Part shown: positions 30,155-30,738 of the stretch, piece after piece
Numbering within the stretch: position 1 is the first letter of the stretch
How the letters are laid out: the number at the start of each line of letters is the position of its first letter
Source of the DNA: JBAVQS01 sp049694275
GTDB lineage: Bacteria > Chloroflexota > Anaerolineae > UBA4142 > SHND01
Assembly: GCA_049694275.1 (NCBI GenBank)
Contig: JBAVQS010000114.1
Span: 1-30,738 of the forward strand
Reading direction: 5' to 3'
DNA: 30,738 bases
Notes under the pieces: generated by a model
Told to the model about the DNA's origin: nothing
Seen by the model: the letters and a program-made list of their open reading frames with translations, nothing else
Database searches by the model: none
Made by a program: the position numbers and the translations under genes

Positions 30155-30217
30155 AATGTAGGGGCAGCGCCTTGTGCCTGCCCTGGCAGGGCAACCACGA
30201 GGGATTGCCCCTACATT
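30155..30217. repeat. Palindromic intergenic repeat with GTAGGGGCA ends
   Basis: AATGTAGGGGCA (30155-30166) pairs with TGCCCCTACATT (30206-30217); inside, CTTGTG/CACGAG and GCCCT-GGC-AGGGC stems complete a nearly continuous hairpin. It fills the gap between era and the YdcF gene. Such 60-bp GTAGGGGC palindromes recur in intergenic regions of several Chloroflexota genomes, from memory; only one copy is in this window. Confidence 0.6.
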
Positions 30218-30228
30218 AGCGACCAATG

Positions 30229-30738
30229 TTATACCTGTGGGTATCCTCTGATCCAATAATAATAAAAAGCCAAAAACTCGCGCCCGATGTTCAAGAGATT
30301 GCTCAACTCAAAGAACGCATCCGCATGGGCGGTATAGATCTTTTGTATGCCGAACCGTTCCATCGCCAGGCGCGTTCGTGCGATGTGGTAATAATGCGTG
30401 ACAATGACAATCGAGTCAAGCCCCTCTTGCCGCATCAGATCCCGTGTATGCTGCGCCGTCAGGTAGGTATCGTCCCCCTGATGATCCGCTATAATGCTCG
30501 CCGCCGGGACGCCCCGCGCCTGTAAATAGAGGCGCATGACCTCGGCTTCGTCGAACCCCTCATGTCCCATGCCCCCGCTGACCAGAATCTTTTTGACCGT
30601 CTGATTCTGGTAGAGTTGCAGCGCCTTGTCCAAACGGGTCTGGAGTCCCCACGATGGCTGTCCATTCTGCTCGACCTTGTTCCCGAGCACCACCGCCAGA
30701 TCCGCCGGCGCGAGCCTGTCGTGCAGGCCATCCCAGAT
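30229..30738 (-). CDS. YdcF family (DUF218) protein, 5' end cut by the window
   Basis: The frame is open through the right edge, so the start is missing; 169 residues are visible. The DUF218 core is clear: ADLAVVLGNKVEQNG, SWGLQTRLDKALQLY, KKILVSGGMGHEGFDEAEVM, YLQARGVPAASIIADHQGDDTYLTAQHTRDLM, and SIVIVTHYYHIARTRLAMERFGIQKIY. YdcF-like proteins are often membrane-linked or cytoplasmic with suggested roles in lipid or envelope processes; the precise reaction is unknown. It runs toward era, after a palindromic repeat. The GTG at 30693 is inside the conserved strand, not a true start. Confidence 0.85.
   Translation of the reverse strand: MWDGLHDRLAPADLAVVLGNKVEQNGQPSWGLQTRLDKALQLYQNQTVKKILVSGGMGHEGFDEAEVMRLYLQARGVPAASIIADHQGDDTYLTAQHTRDLMRQEGLDSIVIVTHYYHIARTRLAMERFGIQKIYTAHADAFFELSNLLNIGREFLAFYYYWIRGYPQV

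Noticed and set aside
1..30738. tRNA, rRNA or CRISPR array
   Set aside because: I looked for cloverleaf ends, conserved rRNA stretches and regularly spaced repeats and saw none.

Overview
The window is a GC-rich bacterial chromosome segment, cut at both ends inside a gene. My best guess is a member of the Chloroflexota (Anaerolineae-like). Supporting signs are the order nusA-ylxR-infB-DHH phosphoesterase-truB-ribF, the very long Gly/Pro/Arg-rich IF-2 N-terminus, a c-type cytochrome/FMN module without a Gram-negative style operon, and palindromic intergenic elements with GTAGGGGCA ends. This is inference from style; no rRNA is present to confirm it.

Layout. (1) 1-290 is the C-terminus of an APC-type permease, followed by two hairpin terminators. 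(2) 437-3190 is an accessory patch, partly AT-rich, on the minus strand: an attC-like inverted repeat at the stop codon of an Abi_C (abortive-infection) gene, an unknown membrane-anchored coiled-coil gene, a nested palindrome, and a SAM methyltransferase gene framed by two near-identical 37-bp direct repeats that each carry an extended -10 promoter. (3) 3189-5313 is a MarR regulator plus DrrAB-like ABC exporter operon with a clear promoter. (4) 5404-10042 (minus) is a redox module: YceI lipoprotein, membrane-anchored FMN-binding protein with a flavinylation motif, ApbE flavin transferase, an RnfD/NqrB-like membrane protein fused to an FAD/NAD(P)H reductase, and an anchored dihaem cytochrome c. 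Together they could carry electrons from NAD(P)H through covalent flavin to haem outside the membrane. (5) 10299-16227 holds a large unknown membrane protein, a TMEM175-type channel, a nucleotidyltransferase, an MNT antitoxin next to a gutted HEPN partner, and superoxide dismutase.

(6) 16455-29128 is a long plus-strand translation/RNA operon: promoter, attenuator-like hairpin, nusA, ylxR/rnpM, infB, nrnA-like, truB, ribF, archease, rtcB, a MoeA-like protein and a thioredoxin-fold protein. rtcB is interrupted by a 510-residue intein with LAGLIDADG-type motifs, inserted exactly at the active-site metal-binding Cys. Archease activates RtcB, so the two adjacent genes form a functional RNA-ligase pair. 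rimP and rbfA, usual members of this operon, are missing from the window. (7) era and a partial YdcF-family gene run on the minus strand to the right end, separated by a palindromic repeat.

The most interesting items are the flavin/cytochrome module with its fused RnfD-reductase, the RtcB intein, the attC-like element beside an Abi gene, the promoter-bearing direct repeats around the methyltransferase, and the in-frame internal deletion of the HEPN toxin.
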